Assembly (NCBI GenBank): GCA_013334575.1
Contig: JAAXXG010000003.1
Coordinates: forward strand, 76,699 to 109,432
Direction: 5' to 3'
DNA length: 32,734 nucleotides
DNA from: Candidatus Moraniibacteriota bacterium
GTDB lineage: Bacteria > Patescibacteriota > Minisyncoccia > Moranbacterales > UBA1568
Part shown: positions 8,451-17,193 of the stretch, piece after piece
Layout of the letters: each line of letters starts with the position of its first letter
Position numbering within the stretch: position 1 is the stretch's first letter
The notes under the pieces: generated by a model
The model's input: the letters and a program-made list of their open reading frames with translations, nothing else
Told to the model about the DNA's origin: nothing
The model's database searches: none
Translations under genes and position numbers: made by a program

Positions 8451-8657
8451 ATGAACAAACTTTCCACGATGGATCTGGTCGCGATCGTCCTTCTGGTCGT
8501 CGGCGGCCTGAATTGGGGTCTGGTCGGACTCTTCGGGTTCGATTTGGTCGCGGCGGTCTTCGGAGACATGTCGGTATTGTCGCGGATCGTCTACGTCGTT
8601 GTCGGCGCCTCGGCCGTCTATGTCGCGGTGATGTCGGCGAAGCTGGGCAAGTCCTGA
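8451..8657 (+). CDS. DUF378 family small membrane protein
   Basis: A 68-aa protein with a very good ribosome binding site (AAAGGAGG 7 bp before ATG). Two hydrophobic helices, roughly residues 8-32 and 42-62, are joined by FGDMSVLSRIVY. The first contains VVGGLNWGLVGLFGFDLVAAV, the hallmark of DUF378 (YuzA-like) proteins. The function is unknown in the family. The gene stands alone, with its own probable -10 element and an intrinsic terminator just downstream, so it is probably a monocistronic, well-expressed unit. An upstream extension of this frame to 8229 exists but ignores the ribosome binding site. Confidence 0.92.
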   Translation: MNKLSTMDLVAIVLLVVGGLNWGLVGLFGFDLVAAVFGDMSVLSRIVYVVVGASAVYVAVMSAKLGKS

Positions 8658-8679
8658 CGCCGTACGGCGTCCGTTTCGG

Positions 8680-8705
8680 AAAGCGGTCCCTCGGGGCCGC
8701 TTTCT
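8680..8705 (+). terminator. Intrinsic terminator after DUF378 gene
   Basis: Arms AAAGCGG (8680-8686) and CCGCTTT (8697-8703) pair perfectly around a 10-nt loop, with further TT after C. Confidence 0.75.
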
Positions 8706-8800
8706 TATCGTGACCGATCCTCCTTTGACAGTATCCCGATATCCTGCTTCTGTATCATCAAGAAGTCCCTTAAATCAACTCAAGACCCAAGGGGGTAATC

Positions 8801-9919
8801 ATGGATAATAGAGGAAAACGCCGGATTTCCCTCTTCTGGTTCCGACCGGAGGGGAGGTCCGAAGAAGTGACGGGTATCTATTGCAGTTATGTGAGCGATT
8901 CGGCGTCGAAATGGACGTTTGTCGGGTTGAGCCTGAAGAAGAAGATGCTTTTGCCCTGCCCGGAAATGGCGGATCACTTCGTTCCGTGTACCGTGACCGA
9001 TATCGTGGGAGTCCTGAATTCGGTTGGAGAAGATATGAACGGGATTAGCGGATTCGACTCTTCGATCTTCGTCGACATCATGCGAGATCCCGGGTCTTTT
9101 GTCTCCGACATGGTAACTATCGATAGCGCGCGGATTCGCGTGGGCAGGAGTTCTTCGAACGGTGACAACTGGACGTTGGGACTGGACAGGCCTCGGAATC
9201 CTGATAGTGAAGCGTTCAAGGAATCCGACGGGAAGAGAGGGGAGACTTATCAAACGGTTTCAACATCCGGAGAATCGACATGGAAAGGTCCGCTTTCGAA
9301 AAAAGCGAAAAAGGCTCCTGTCATGATTCGACCGGATGCGGACGGAGGAAGTGCCGTTTCGACGGATGAGGGAATCAGGAAGGCGATCAGACGTATCAGG
9401 ACGGCATCCGTCGCGGCGATGACTTCCGGTTCAGGAGCGGGAAGCTCCGTTTCGAAACCGCTCAAAGAGAGTGGCGAGCGCGCTTTGAATGGAACGGAAA
9501 CGGGAAAACGGCGCGGGCGACCGCTGGGATCGGAGAGTCGGGTGTCGACCGTCGAAGAGGATGTGAATCCGAAAAATGTTGCCGTTCAAACGGATGGTCC
9601 GAGTCCATCGGTCTCTGACGAATGTGATAAGGCTTGCGGCGGCACAGGGCAGACAGAGGGCGCGGAGAAGTTCGTCGTTCCGGATGCGGACGGGCATCCT
9701 TCCGGCGTGCTTATCAGGAACATCGGGTACGTCTCCGACGTGCTCAAAAAGACGCTTGAGTCTCTCCAGAAGAGGATAGGCGCGCTTCAAGCGAACTGTT
9801 TCTATGGAGATGGAAGCGGGTCTGCATCGCGGGAGCTCGATGCCCTTGTGGAGATGTATAAGCATCTGAACGATGCGCGGCATGAGGTTGCCGAAGTGCT
9901 GGTGAAGTTGGGGGAATGA
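8801..9919 (+). CDS. Unknown 372-aa protein with AT-hook-like patch
   Basis: ATG at 8801 is preceded by AAGGGGG. The product has no signal peptide or membrane segment and three visible parts. Residues ~1-115 are an ordered-looking region (ISLFWFRPEGRSEEVTGIYC, then a strand-rich stretch). Residues ~125-285 are low-complexity and charged, rich in Ser, Lys, Gly and Glu and probably disordered; they contain KRRGRPLG at 236-243, which fits the GRP core of an AT-hook. Residues ~300-372 are predicted helical (LIRNIGYVSDVLKKTLESL...LVEMYKHLNDARHEVAEVL). A possible DNA-associated role is inferred from the basic patch alone. Codon use is less GC-biased than its neighbours. A strong terminator follows. 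Confidence 0.75.
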   Translation: MDNRGKRRISLFWFRPEGRSEEVTGIYCSYVSDSASKWTFVGLSLKKKMLLPCPEMADHFVPCTVTDIVGVLNSVGEDMNGISGFDSSIFVDIMRDPGSFVSDMVTIDSARIRVGRSSSNGDNWTLGLDRPRNPDSEAFKESDGKRGETYQTVSTSGESTWKGPLSKKAKKAPVMIRPDADGGSAVSTDEGIRKAIRRIRTASVAAMTSGSGAGSSVSKPLKESGERALNGTETGKRRGRPLGSESRVSTVEEDVNPKNVAVQTDGPSPSVSDECDKACGGTGQTEGAEKFVVPDADGHPSGVLIRNIGYVSDVLKKTLESLQKRIGALQANCFYGDGSGSASRELDALVEMYKHLNDARHEVAEVLVKLGE

Positions 9920-9930
9920 CGGTTTTTCAT

Positions 9931-9963
9931 GAGGGCCATACGCCGTAGTATGGCCCTCGTTTT
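9931..9963 (+). terminator. Intrinsic terminator
   Basis: An 11-bp perfect stem (arms 9931-9941 and 9948-9958) with a 6-nt loop is followed by G and TTTT. It lies 11 bp after the unknown 372-aa gene. Confidence 0.85.
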
Positions 9964-9972
9964 CGTTAATCG

Positions 9973-9994
9973 AAAAAAAGCCGGCTTTAGCCGG
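9973..9994 (-). terminator. Minus-strand intrinsic terminator without an obvious gene
   Basis: On the minus strand CCGGCT-AA-AGCCGG is followed by C and seven T. It faces the plus-strand terminator at 9931. No supported minus-strand gene lies on its upstream side (9995-10393), so either an unrecognised transcript ends here or it is part of a decayed region. Confidence 0.55.
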
Positions 9995-10393
9995 TACGTG
10001 CGCTTGAGGTTTGGTCCGTCTACGGCGAGCGCATTCATTTGCCGCCGATGAAACAGGTATCGTCATTCCGGCCGAGTCTCCGAGCGGCGGCGCGTTGCTC
10101 TCTATTAGTCATCGATTAATGTGCATTCCCGGCCTTGCTCGGGATGACGTATTCCCGTACATCGGCTTGTACCGCCTATCACGCCGGCTGCGCCGATAGG
10201 ATGGAACCGCCGACGGGTGAGCCGGTGGTTCATTTTCCGATGCGATCGAAAGAAAGCAAGAGGGCGCTTGATGACGATTCGTGATAAAATCAGCTTGTCT
10301 TCACCGGAAAACTTCCTTTTCGGTCGGACGTAGTAGGGGTGTTGTCGAAAATCCCCAACGTTTCTCCCCTTATATCCGTAAAACGTCATCCGT
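9995..10393. other. Non-coding gap with a REP-like inverted element
   Basis: About 400 bp with no supported gene. A minus-strand frame at 10105-10389 (94 codons) is very basic and unrecognisable. Within 10062-10150 there is a left half containing GTCATTCCGGCC and a right half containing CATTCCCGGCC...CGGGATGACG. The two halves can pair and look like the GTCATTCC/GGAATGAC palindromic intergenic repeats found in many bacteria. TGATAAAAT at 10283-10290 resembles an extended -10 about 100 bp before the exporter operon, with no clear -35. Confidence 0.5.
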
Positions 10394-11545
10394 ATGAACC
10401 CCCTTGGCCGGACGTGGTCTTTTTTCCGTAAGCATCCCTATTGGGCGGTTCTTGCCGTTTTTGCCGTAGCCGGTGGCGGGTATTTCTGGTACCGGCAGTC
10501 GAATTCCGCCGCGAATCAGTCGGCTTCCATTCGGACCTCGACCGTCGAACGGACCGATTTGCGCGTCTCCGTGACGGGAAGCGGGCAGGTCTATGCGCGG
10601 GAGGAGGTCGCCCTTAAGGCGCCGGCCGCCGGCGATGCGATCGAGGTCACGGGCGTGTCGGTCAAGAACGATCAGAAAGTGAAGAAGGGTGATCTTATAG
10701 CTACGCTCGACGCGTCGGACGCCGTTAAGGCGGTTCGTGATGCGGAACTGTCGCTGCGGAGCGCTGAGATCAAGATGAAACAGACGAAGAACCTCTATGA
10801 TAACGAGACGGAGGATGATAAGCTGAACCGTCAGAATCAGGAGATTTCCGTCACGGAGGCGCGGAACCGACTCGCGGATGCTCGGGAGGATCTTGCGGAT
10901 TACCGGATTGAGGCGCCGTTTGACGGAATCGTGACAGGCTTGTCCGTTGCTGCCGGGGATTCCGTCTCGCGCGATGATGCGATCGCTTCGGTCATCACCG
11001 AGGAGCTCTATGCCAAGGTGTCGCTGAACGAGGTGGATGCTGCCGGGGTCGAGGCCGGGGATTCGGCGACACTCACGTTTGATGCGCTTGACGGTGCAAC
11101 GACGGTCGGAACGGTCTCGAAGATCGATACGATCGGCACCGTGAGTCAGAACGTCGTTACCTATAATACTGAAATCGCATTTGATTCTTCGCTGCTCGAA
11201 CGACTCAAGCCGGGGATGAGCGTTGATGTCGAGATCGTGACGGCAGAAAAGACCGACGTTGTCGCGGTGCCGATCGCAGCCGTCCGTACGTCCTCTTCCG
11301 GCTCATCGGTCACGGTCCTCGGTTCGGACGGCTCCACACGGAACGTGAACGTGGAAACCGGGCTTTCGACGGATACGTCGATCGAGATCGTCTCCGGACT
11401 GTCCGTCGGTCAGGAGGTCGTTCTTAAGTCTTCCTCCTCTTCGTCCTTGTCATCGTCATCCTCTTCCACTTCCTCGTCGGGACAATCGGGAACTTCCTTC
11501 ATGCAGGTCGGCGGTCCCGGTGCCGGCGGGCCTCCGGGAATGTAG
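10394..11545 (+). CDS. Membrane-fusion protein of a MacAB/YknXYZ-type ABC exporter
   Basis: A 383-aa HlyD-like adaptor. A single N-terminal membrane anchor (YWAVLAVFAVAGGGYFWYR, residues ~16-34) is followed by the first half of a lipoyl/barrel-sandwich domain (REEVALKAPAAGDAIEVTGV), a coiled-coil hairpin (residues ~115-160) and the second half (DYRIEAPFDGIVTGL). A beta-barrel domain follows (KVSLNEVDAAGVEAGDSA), then a membrane-proximal domain. The C-terminus is unusual: about 18 serines in low-complexity runs followed by a Gly/Pro tail. It probably links the ATPase-permease pair downstream to substrates outside the membrane. The ATG at 10394 has no good ribosome binding site. Confidence 0.9.
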   Translation: MNPLGRTWSFFRKHPYWAVLAVFAVAGGGYFWYRQSNSAANQSASIRTSTVERTDLRVSVTGSGQVYAREEVALKAPAAGDAIEVTGVSVKNDQKVKKGDLIATLDASDAVKAVRDAELSLRSAEIKMKQTKNLYDNETEDDKLNRQNQEISVTEARNRLADAREDLADYRIEAPFDGIVTGLSVAAGDSVSRDDAIASVITEELYAKVSLNEVDAAGVEAGDSATLTFDALDGATTVGTVSKIDTIGTVSQNVVTYNTEIAFDSSLLERLKPGMSVDVEIVTAEKTDVVAVPIAAVRTSSSGSSVTVLGSDGSTRNVNVETGLSTDTSIEIVSGLSVGQEVVLKSSSSSSLSSSSSSTSSSGQSGTSFMQVGGPGAGGPPGM

Positions 11546-11561
11546 GCCGTCGTACTGAAGG

Positions 11562-12290
11562 GTGATTGTTAATCCTACTTATCGTTCGCGTGTGATCGAA
11601 TGCAGGAACATTTCGAAAATCTACCGAAACGGGGATAACGAGACGGTCGCGCTTGACGGTGCGAGCTTCTCGGTTCGTGACGGTGAGTTTCTGGCGATCA
11701 TGGGTCCGTCAGGGAGCGGCAAGTCCACCCTGATGAACGTGCTCGGATTGCTCGACTCGCCCTCTTCGGGGACCTACTTCCTTGATGGACGGGACGTGTC
11801 GGTCTTGTCCGAGGATGAGCTTGCCGAAATCCGCATCCGGAAGATCGGATTCGTCTTTCAGTCCTTCAACCTGCTTCCGAGAACGAGCGTCATGCGCAAT
11901 GTCATGTTGCCGCTTATCTATGAAGGGGTTCCGCATGCCAGACGTTCCGAACTCGCCGAGGAGGCGCTTCGTGCCGTCGAGTTTCCCGAATCGCGCTGGA
12001 ATCATCTCTCGAACCAACTGTCCGGCGGACAGATGCAGCGGGTCGCGATCGCTCGGGCCCTCGTGAACGCTCCCTCGCTCATCCTCGCGGACGAGCCGAC
12101 CGGAAACCTCGATACGAAAACCGGAGAGCTCGTCATGGCAGCGTTCCGGAAACTGAATCTCGAGAAGGGGCATACGGTCATACTCATCACCCATGAGCAC
12201 GACATCGCCCGGTATGCCGACCGGATCATAACCGTCCGAGACGGACGTATCGTGAGCGATTTTCCGAACCGCGACGTCCGATCCGCTTGA
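11562..12290 (+). CDS. ABC transporter ATP-binding protein, MacB/LolD type
   Basis: A 242-aa nucleotide-binding subunit with Walker A GPSGSGKST at 48-56, Q-loop in FVFQSFNLLPR, signature LSGGQ at 153-157, Walker B LILADEPT (Asp177, Glu178) and switch His211 in LITHEHD. The sequence is closest in style to the MacB/LolD/FtsE-like exporters that work with FtsX-fold permeases. GTG at 11562 is used here; a second GTG at 11592, just before IECRNISKIY, would fit the usual family N-terminus better. Its last codons lie 12 bp before the permease ATG, and a TTG at 12287 overlaps the stop, so the three genes form one operon. Confidence 0.93.
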   Translation: MIVNPTYRSRVIECRNISKIYRNGDNETVALDGASFSVRDGEFLAIMGPSGSGKSTLMNVLGLLDSPSSGTYFLDGRDVSVLSEDELAEIRIRKIGFVFQSFNLLPRTSVMRNVMLPLIYEGVPHARRSELAEEALRAVEFPESRWNHLSNQLSGGQMQRVAIARALVNAPSLILADEPTGNLDTKTGELVMAAFRKLNLEKGHTVILITHEHDIARYADRIITVRDGRIVSDFPNRDVRSA

Positions 12291-12301
12291 ACCGTCTTCA
12301 T

Positions 12302-13525
12302 ATGCTGTTCATAGATCTCATCCAGGAAACCTACATCGCGCTGACGACCAATAAGGTCCGATCCGGGCTTACGATGCTCGGGATCGTTATCGGCATCGCG
12401 TCGGTCATCGCCATGATCGCCGTCGGACAGGGAGCTCAGAAGTCGGTCGAGGACCGTATTCAGTCCATCGGGTCGAACCTGCTCATGATCCGGCCGGGCG
12501 CGGCCCGCAGTCCCGGGCAGACCGTGAGTCAGGGACAGGGATCGTCGACGTCGCTGTCGCTCGAGGATGCGGATGCCATAGGGCGGGAGATCGACGGGCT
12601 TTCCGCTGTCGCCCCTTCCGTCTCGGGGAATTACCAGGTGGTCGCGGACGGATCGAATACGAGGACGAGTGTCACGGGGACCTTGCCGGCGTATGCCGCG
12701 GTCCGGAACGTCTCCATGGACAGCGGTTCCTTTTTCACGGAGGCGCATGATGCTCGCAGGGCGAAGGTCGCCGTCATCGGACCAGATGTCCGCGACGAGC
12801 TGTTTCCGGATGAGACGGACCTAACCGGGAAGAAGATTCGAATCAACGGGATCGACTTCACCGTTCTCGGTCTGACCGCGACGAAGGGCGGGTCCGGAAT
12901 GGACAGTTCCGACGACGTCGTCTATGTCCCGCTGTCGACCGCGATGCAGTACCTGACCGGAAGCGATTCGCTTTCCATGATCAGCGTGACAGTCTCGGAT
13001 CAGGCGCTCATGGATCAGGCCTCGGCGGATATCAGCTCGCTGCTTTTCGAGCGTCACGGTCTGAGTGATTCCGATACGGCGGATTTCCGTGTCATGAACC
13101 AGTCCGACATCGTCGAGACCGCCTCGTCCGTCACCGAGACGTTCACACTTCTTCTTGGGGCGGTTGCCGGTATCTCTCTTGTCGTCGGGGGAATCGGCAT
13201 CATGAACATGATGCTGACGACGGTTACGGAACGGACGCGCGAGATCGGACTTCGGAAGGCGATCGGCGCGAAGGGGCGTGATATCAGGAAGCAGTTTCTT
13301 GTGGAATCCGTCGCGTTGACCTTTCTTGGCGGGGTCGTCGGAATCGGAGTCGGTTGGCTGACGGCGACGCTTCTGACGAAGTTCGCGAGTGTTTCGACAA
13401 GCGTCTCAACCTCGTCCGTCGTGCTCTCATTCGGAGTTTCGGCCGGAATCGGGATCCTTTTCGGATATTATCCCGCGCGACGCGCGGCGCGTCTCAACCC
13501 CATCGAAGCGCTCCGCTACGAGTAG
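12302..13525 (+). CDS. ABC permease, MacB/FtsX type
   Basis: A 407-aa permease from ATG 12302 (an in-frame TTG at 12287 would add five residues and overlap the ATPase stop). It has the MacB topology. There is one N-terminal helix (LTMLGIVIGIASVIAMIAVG), then a large extracytoplasmic MacB-type domain (~residues 55-270), then three C-terminal helices of the FtsX domain with GGIGIMNMMLTTVTERTREI and GLRKAIGAKGRDIRKQFLVE, and a final YYPARRAARLNPIEALRYE. Together with the adaptor and ATPase it should form a tripartite exporter or mechanotransmission complex. The substrate (peptide, lipid or antibiotic) is not evident. No outer-membrane factor is encoded nearby. Confidence 0.92.
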   Translation: MLFIDLIQETYIALTTNKVRSGLTMLGIVIGIASVIAMIAVGQGAQKSVEDRIQSIGSNLLMIRPGAARSPGQTVSQGQGSSTSLSLEDADAIGREIDGLSAVAPSVSGNYQVVADGSNTRTSVTGTLPAYAAVRNVSMDSGSFFTEAHDARRAKVAVIGPDVRDELFPDETDLTGKKIRINGIDFTVLGLTATKGGSGMDSSDDVVYVPLSTAMQYLTGSDSLSMISVTVSDQALMDQASADISSLLFERHGLSDSDTADFRVMNQSDIVETASSVTETFTLLLGAVAGISLVVGGIGIMNMMLTTVTERTREIGLRKAIGAKGRDIRKQFLVESVALTFLGGVVGIGVGWLTATLLTKFASVSTSVSTSSVVLSFGVSAGIGILFGYYPARRAARLNPIEALRYE

Positions 13526-13561
13526 GCGGCAGAGCTTAGGAAGCGTGACTTATTCCGTCAG

Positions 13562-13590
13562 TTGACGGGAAATATTTTTCGTGTTATCAT
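13562..13590 (+). promoter_or_regulatory. Sigma70-type promoter of the DEAD-box helicase
   Basis: TTGACG at 13562-13567 and TATCAT at 13585-13590 with exactly 17 bp between, plus a TG two bases before the -10. The expected start near 13597 gives a leader of about 80 nt. Confidence 0.8.
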
Positions 13591-13677
13591 TAACTTCTAT
13601 CGCTTCGACGCTTTACTGCGAGGTTTCGGGGTGATGAACGGTCCGATTACGGGCCGGTTAATCCGTCCGAATACGTT

Positions 13678-14976
13678 ATGCAGCGGAAGAGTCTCGAAAA
13701 GAGGATGATATCGAAGATAGGTAAGGGAAGGCGGTACGGTTCCGGCCGTCCGTCCGGTCCGTCGCGTCCGGCAGGTCGCCCGGGAAGCGGCAAGAAGCGG
13801 CAGGATACGGACAAGCGGTTGCTTGATCCGTCGCGTTTCGTGAAGAAGGCGATCCGTACCGTGGAAACCGAGCCGTACAACCCGAAGCATCGCTTCGCAG
13901 ATTTCAAGGTGAATGACGGGCTCAAGCGGAATCTCTACGCGCGCGGGTTTTCCAATCCGACACCGATCCAGGACGGGGCGATTCCGCCGGCGATCGACGG
14001 CCGCGACGTAATCGGCATCGCCAATACCGGGACCGGCAAGACCGTCGCGTTCCTCGTGCCGCTCATCGACAAGGCGTATCGTCGTCGTGGCGAACGCGCG
14101 CTCATCGTCACGCCGACGCGCGAGCTCGCGCTTCAGATCGAGACTGAGTTCCGTGACTTCTCGAAGGGTATGGGACTCCGGTCGGCGGTCGTCATCGGTG
14201 GGACCGGTTTTCCGAGGCAGATCGCGGCCGTAGCGAAGCGGCCGGAGTTTGTCATCGGTACGCCCGGACGTATCAAGGACCTCGTTTCGCGCGGTGTTCT
14301 CGATCTCGCCCCGTTCAACAATGTCGTCCTCGATGAGGCTGACCGCATGCTCGACATGGGATTCGTAAAGGACATCCGTGAGATGCTCGACCTGGTGAAT
14401 CCGAAACGGCAGACGCTGTTCTTCTCGGCGACCATGCCGAAGGAGATCGGCGATCTCGCGGTGAAGTTCCTTTCCGATCCGGTCACCGTCGAGGTGAAGA
14501 GTCGGGCGACGTCGGAGAACGTCGAGCAGGATATCATCACGGTGAAGGATAACGACCAGAAGCTCGAGATCCTGCACGACCTTCTGCTCAAGGAGGACTT
14601 CCGCAAGGTGCTCGTGTTCCGTCGGACGAAGCGTAGCGCCGAGAATCTCGCACACGCGCTCGTGAAACGCGGGTTCCGCGCCGATGCGATCCATGGCGAC
14701 AAATCCCAGGGGCAGCGGGAGCGGGCGCTTCGGAAATTCTCACAGGACGAACTGCAGGTCCTCGTCGCGACCGATGTCGCGGCGCGCGGACTCGACATTC
14801 CCAACGTGTCGCACGTGCTCAACTACGACCTTCCGGAGAATTACGAGGACTATATCCATCGCATCGGGCGGACCGGTCGCGGCACGAAGACCGGATTCGC
14901 GTTCACGTTCGTCGAAGAGGGGACGATGGGTGAGGCGCGTCCGAATGTTCGGAACTTCGGCAAGGGTCGGAGGTAA
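13678..14976 (+). CDS. DEAD-box ATP-dependent RNA helicase (RhlE-like)
   Basis: A 432-aa helicase. A basic Gly/Arg/Pro/Ser-rich N-terminal tail (residues 1-45) precedes the two RecA domains. Visible motifs are the Q motif (GFSNPTPIQ), motif I ANTGTGKT at 115-122, Ia PTRELALQ, DEAD at 219-222, SAT at 250-252, IV VLVFRRTK, V ATDVAARGLD and VI HRIGRTGR at 394-401. It should remodel RNA duplexes, for example in ribosome assembly or cold response. An alternative ATG at 13705 overlaps the stop of a 24-codon ORF (13634-13708) in ATGA fashion, so the true start may be 13705. Neither start has a good ribosome binding site. Confidence 0.93.
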   Translation: MQRKSLEKRMISKIGKGRRYGSGRPSGPSRPAGRPGSGKKRQDTDKRLLDPSRFVKKAIRTVETEPYNPKHRFADFKVNDGLKRNLYARGFSNPTPIQDGAIPPAIDGRDVIGIANTGTGKTVAFLVPLIDKAYRRRGERALIVTPTRELALQIETEFRDFSKGMGLRSAVVIGGTGFPRQIAAVAKRPEFVIGTPGRIKDLVSRGVLDLAPFNNVVLDEADRMLDMGFVKDIREMLDLVNPKRQTLFFSATMPKEIGDLAVKFLSDPVTVEVKSRATSENVEQDIITVKDNDQKLEILHDLLLKEDFRKVLVFRRTKRSAENLAHALVKRGFRADAIHGDKSQGQRERALRKFSQDELQVLVATDVAARGLDIPNVSHVLNYDLPENYEDYIHRIGRTGRGTKTGFAFTFVEEGTMGEARPNVRNFGKGRR

Positions 14977-14996
14977 CGCTTGACATATTCCGCGAA

Positions 14997-15019
14997 GCGG
15001 CGCATGCGCGCCGCTTTTT
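14997..15019 (+). terminator. Intrinsic terminator after the helicase gene
   Basis: GCGGCGC (14997-15003) and GCGCCGC (15008-15014) pair around ATGC, followed by five T. Confidence 0.88.
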
Positions 15020-15042
15020 CGTTCGTTGTCCGTACTCGGTGG

Positions 15043-15061
15043 TATACTGGAGCCGTATAAT
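15043..15061 (+). promoter_or_regulatory. Two -10-like boxes before the beta-propeller gene
   Basis: TATACT at 15043-15048 (followed by GGA) and TATAAT at 15056-15061. The second would place the transcript start about 7 nt before the ATG at 15075. No good -35 is visible for either. Confidence 0.5.
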
Positions 15062-15074
15062 ACGGAACACGGAT

Positions 15075-17159
15075 ATGGATCGGAAACAGCTTCTTATCAC
15101 GGTCGCTTCGGTCGGTGCGCTTGCACTCGTGCTGTCCGCGGTACTCGCTTCGGTGCCGGCATTCCGCGATCTCGGTCGTGGCACGCTTTCGGGCTCGTAC
15201 GGTTCCGGGGAACGGTCTCTCAGGCGGGGAGCGGTCGCGCTCGGGACCTTCTCGTCCGCTGACGAATTCCGGCGGTTTCTTGAGGCGGGAGGTTCTTCTT
15301 CCGGGTCTGTCGGGTTCGGCGGAGGTGTCCGGGAGACGGCATTACTCGCGCAGCCCGCGGTCGTGTCGAAGGACTCCGTATCCGCGTCGGCTCCGTCGGC
15401 ACCGCGCGTTTCCGAGACGAATGTCCGTACCGAGGGTGTCGATGAGCCGGATATCGTGAAGACCGACGGGAAACGTATCTTCTATTCCCGCGAACCGCAG
15501 TACCTGTTTCGCGGCGGTCCGGAGCCGATTCCGGCGCCTATGATGGACGTTCAGGGTGGCGCCGCGAGTTCGATCGGAGTGTCGGCGCCTTCGGATGCGA
15601 AGATCGGTATCGTACCGCCGTTCTATCAGTCGGTCGCCCGGACGGATATCTTCGGTATCGACGGATTCGATGTCTCGAAACTCGGATCGTTCGAAAAAGG
15701 CGGTGAGACACTCCTCTTCGGTCAGACACTGGTATTGTTCGAATCGTCCGGCCGGTCCGTGATCGGGTACGACGTGTCCGATCCGACGGAGCCGAAGGAG
15801 AAGTGGACGCTTCCTATCGGGGACGACGGTATGCTGCTCGAGGCGCGGAAGACCGGCGACCGGCTCTATCTCGTTGAGCGTTCCATGGTGAATCGGGCCG
15901 TTCCTTGCCCGTTCCGTCCGTTCGGAGCGGGGTCGGCCGAAGTGGCCTGTACGGATATCCGTCATCCGGAAACCCCGTTTCCCGCGGACGCCGTGTATAC
16001 GCTCGCCTCCGTCGATCCCGCGACGGGGGTGGTCGGCGGACGGACGTCGTTCGTCGGCTCTTCGGGGCAGTCCGTCGTCTATATGGGGCCGGATAACCTG
16101 TATGTCACGTATCCGAAACCGGTCGACACCGTGCCGTTTCTTATCGCTTTCCTTCGTGAGAGCGGTGCCGGACTCTTCTCGATGGGACTGCTCGATCGTC
16201 TCGAACGGCTCGACGGGTATGACATCGGTCCGGAAGCCAAGACAGCCGAGGTATCGCGACTCCTGTCGGACGAGTATGCGGGTCGGAGTCAGGATGACCG
16301 ACTCGCTCTCGAGACGGACGTGTCGAACCGCCTGGCCGACTACGTGAAGCGGCATCTGCGCGATCTCGGCTCGACCGGTATCGTGAAGGTCTCGCTCGAC
16401 GGGCCGTCGGTTTCCGGGAGCGGATCCGTCCCCGGGACGCCGCTCAACGATTTCTCTCTCGACGAATACGACGGACACCTCCGGATCGCGACGACGGTCG
16501 GTATGGATGGCGGATGGTTCGCAAGCGGCGTCTCTCTTCCGTCGGGTTCCTCGACCGAAAACGACCTGTACGTACTCGATGGCGATTTGCGGCAGATAGG
16601 CTCCCTTCAGGGGCTCGGATCGGGTGAACGGATCTACTCCGCGCGGTTCATAGGCGATCGCGGGTACCTCGTGACCTTCCGGCAGACCGACCCGTTCTAT
16701 GTGCTCGACCTGTCCGATCCGAAGCAGCCCGAGAAGACCGGGGAACTCAAGATTCCCGGATACTCCTCGTACCTGCATCCGCTCGGGGATCATCTCGTCC
16801 TCGGCATCGGACAGGAGGATGGCCGGGTGAAACTTTCGCTCTTCGACGCGTCCGATCCGAAGGAACCGAAGGAACCGTCGAAGTACCTGCTCGACGAATA
16901 CTGGTCGGAGGCGATGAACGATCGGAACGCGTTCCTCGCGGATCCCGAACATCGGATATTCTTCCTGCCCGGCGGCAAGGGCGGGTACGTCGTCTCGTAC
17001 GACGGCGGGACGCTCTCGCTTCGGAAGGCGGTCGCCGGCGACGGCATCCGGAGGGCGCTCTACGTCGGTGACGCGTTCTTCATGGTCGGCGACTCGGCCA
17101 TCGTGTCATTCGACGAGAATACCTGGCAGGAGAAGGGGAGGCTCGATATCGCACGGTAG
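15075..17159 (+). CDS. Secreted or membrane-anchored beta-propeller domain protein
   Basis: A 694-aa protein from the ATG at 15075 (a GTG at 15039 lies upstream of the -10 boxes). An N-terminal hydrophobic segment (residues ~5-30) acts as signal anchor. After a Gly/Ser-rich linker comes NVRTEGVDEPDIVKTDGKRI, the signature entry of the bacterial beta-propeller family (Pfam PF09826, called from memory). Repeats of the 'VIGYDVSDPTEPKEKWTL', 'FYVLDLSDPKQPEKTGELK', 'LFDASDPKEPKEPSKY' type are propeller blades. An insert at ~360-440 contains helical RLLSDEYAGR. It is probably located on the cell surface; no enzymatic motif is visible. It is flanked by terminators on both sides and is therefore monocistronic. 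Confidence 0.88.
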   Translation: MDRKQLLITVASVGALALVLSAVLASVPAFRDLGRGTLSGSYGSGERSLRRGAVALGTFSSADEFRRFLEAGGSSSGSVGFGGGVRETALLAQPAVVSKDSVSASAPSAPRVSETNVRTEGVDEPDIVKTDGKRIFYSREPQYLFRGGPEPIPAPMMDVQGGAASSIGVSAPSDAKIGIVPPFYQSVARTDIFGIDGFDVSKLGSFEKGGETLLFGQTLVLFESSGRSVIGYDVSDPTEPKEKWTLPIGDDGMLLEARKTGDRLYLVERSMVNRAVPCPFRPFGAGSAEVACTDIRHPETPFPADAVYTLASVDPATGVVGGRTSFVGSSGQSVVYMGPDNLYVTYPKPVDTVPFLIAFLRESGAGLFSMGLLDRLERLDGYDIGPEAKTAEVSRLLSDEYAGRSQDDRLALETDVSNRLADYVKRHLRDLGSTGIVKVSLDGPSVSGSGSVPGTPLNDFSLDEYDGHLRIATTVGMDGGWFASGVSLPSGSSTENDLYVLDGDLRQIGSLQGLGSGERIYSARFIGDRGYLVTFRQTDPFYVLDLSDPKQPEKTGELKIPGYSSYLHPLGDHLVLGIGQEDGRVKLSLFDASDPKEPKEPSKYLLDEYWSEAMNDRNAFLADPEHRIFFLPGGKGGYVVSYDGGTLSLRKAVAGDGIRRALYVGDAFFMVGDSAIVSFDENTWQEKGRLDIAR

Positions 17160-17193
17160 CGGGAGTCGGTTCCCGATGTCCGGGAAAAGCGAA

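Noticed and set aside
15342-16952. A 536-codon minus-strand frame opposite the beta-propeller gene
   Set aside because: Arg/Glu/His-rich shadow of a GC-rich gene, with no domain or start signal.
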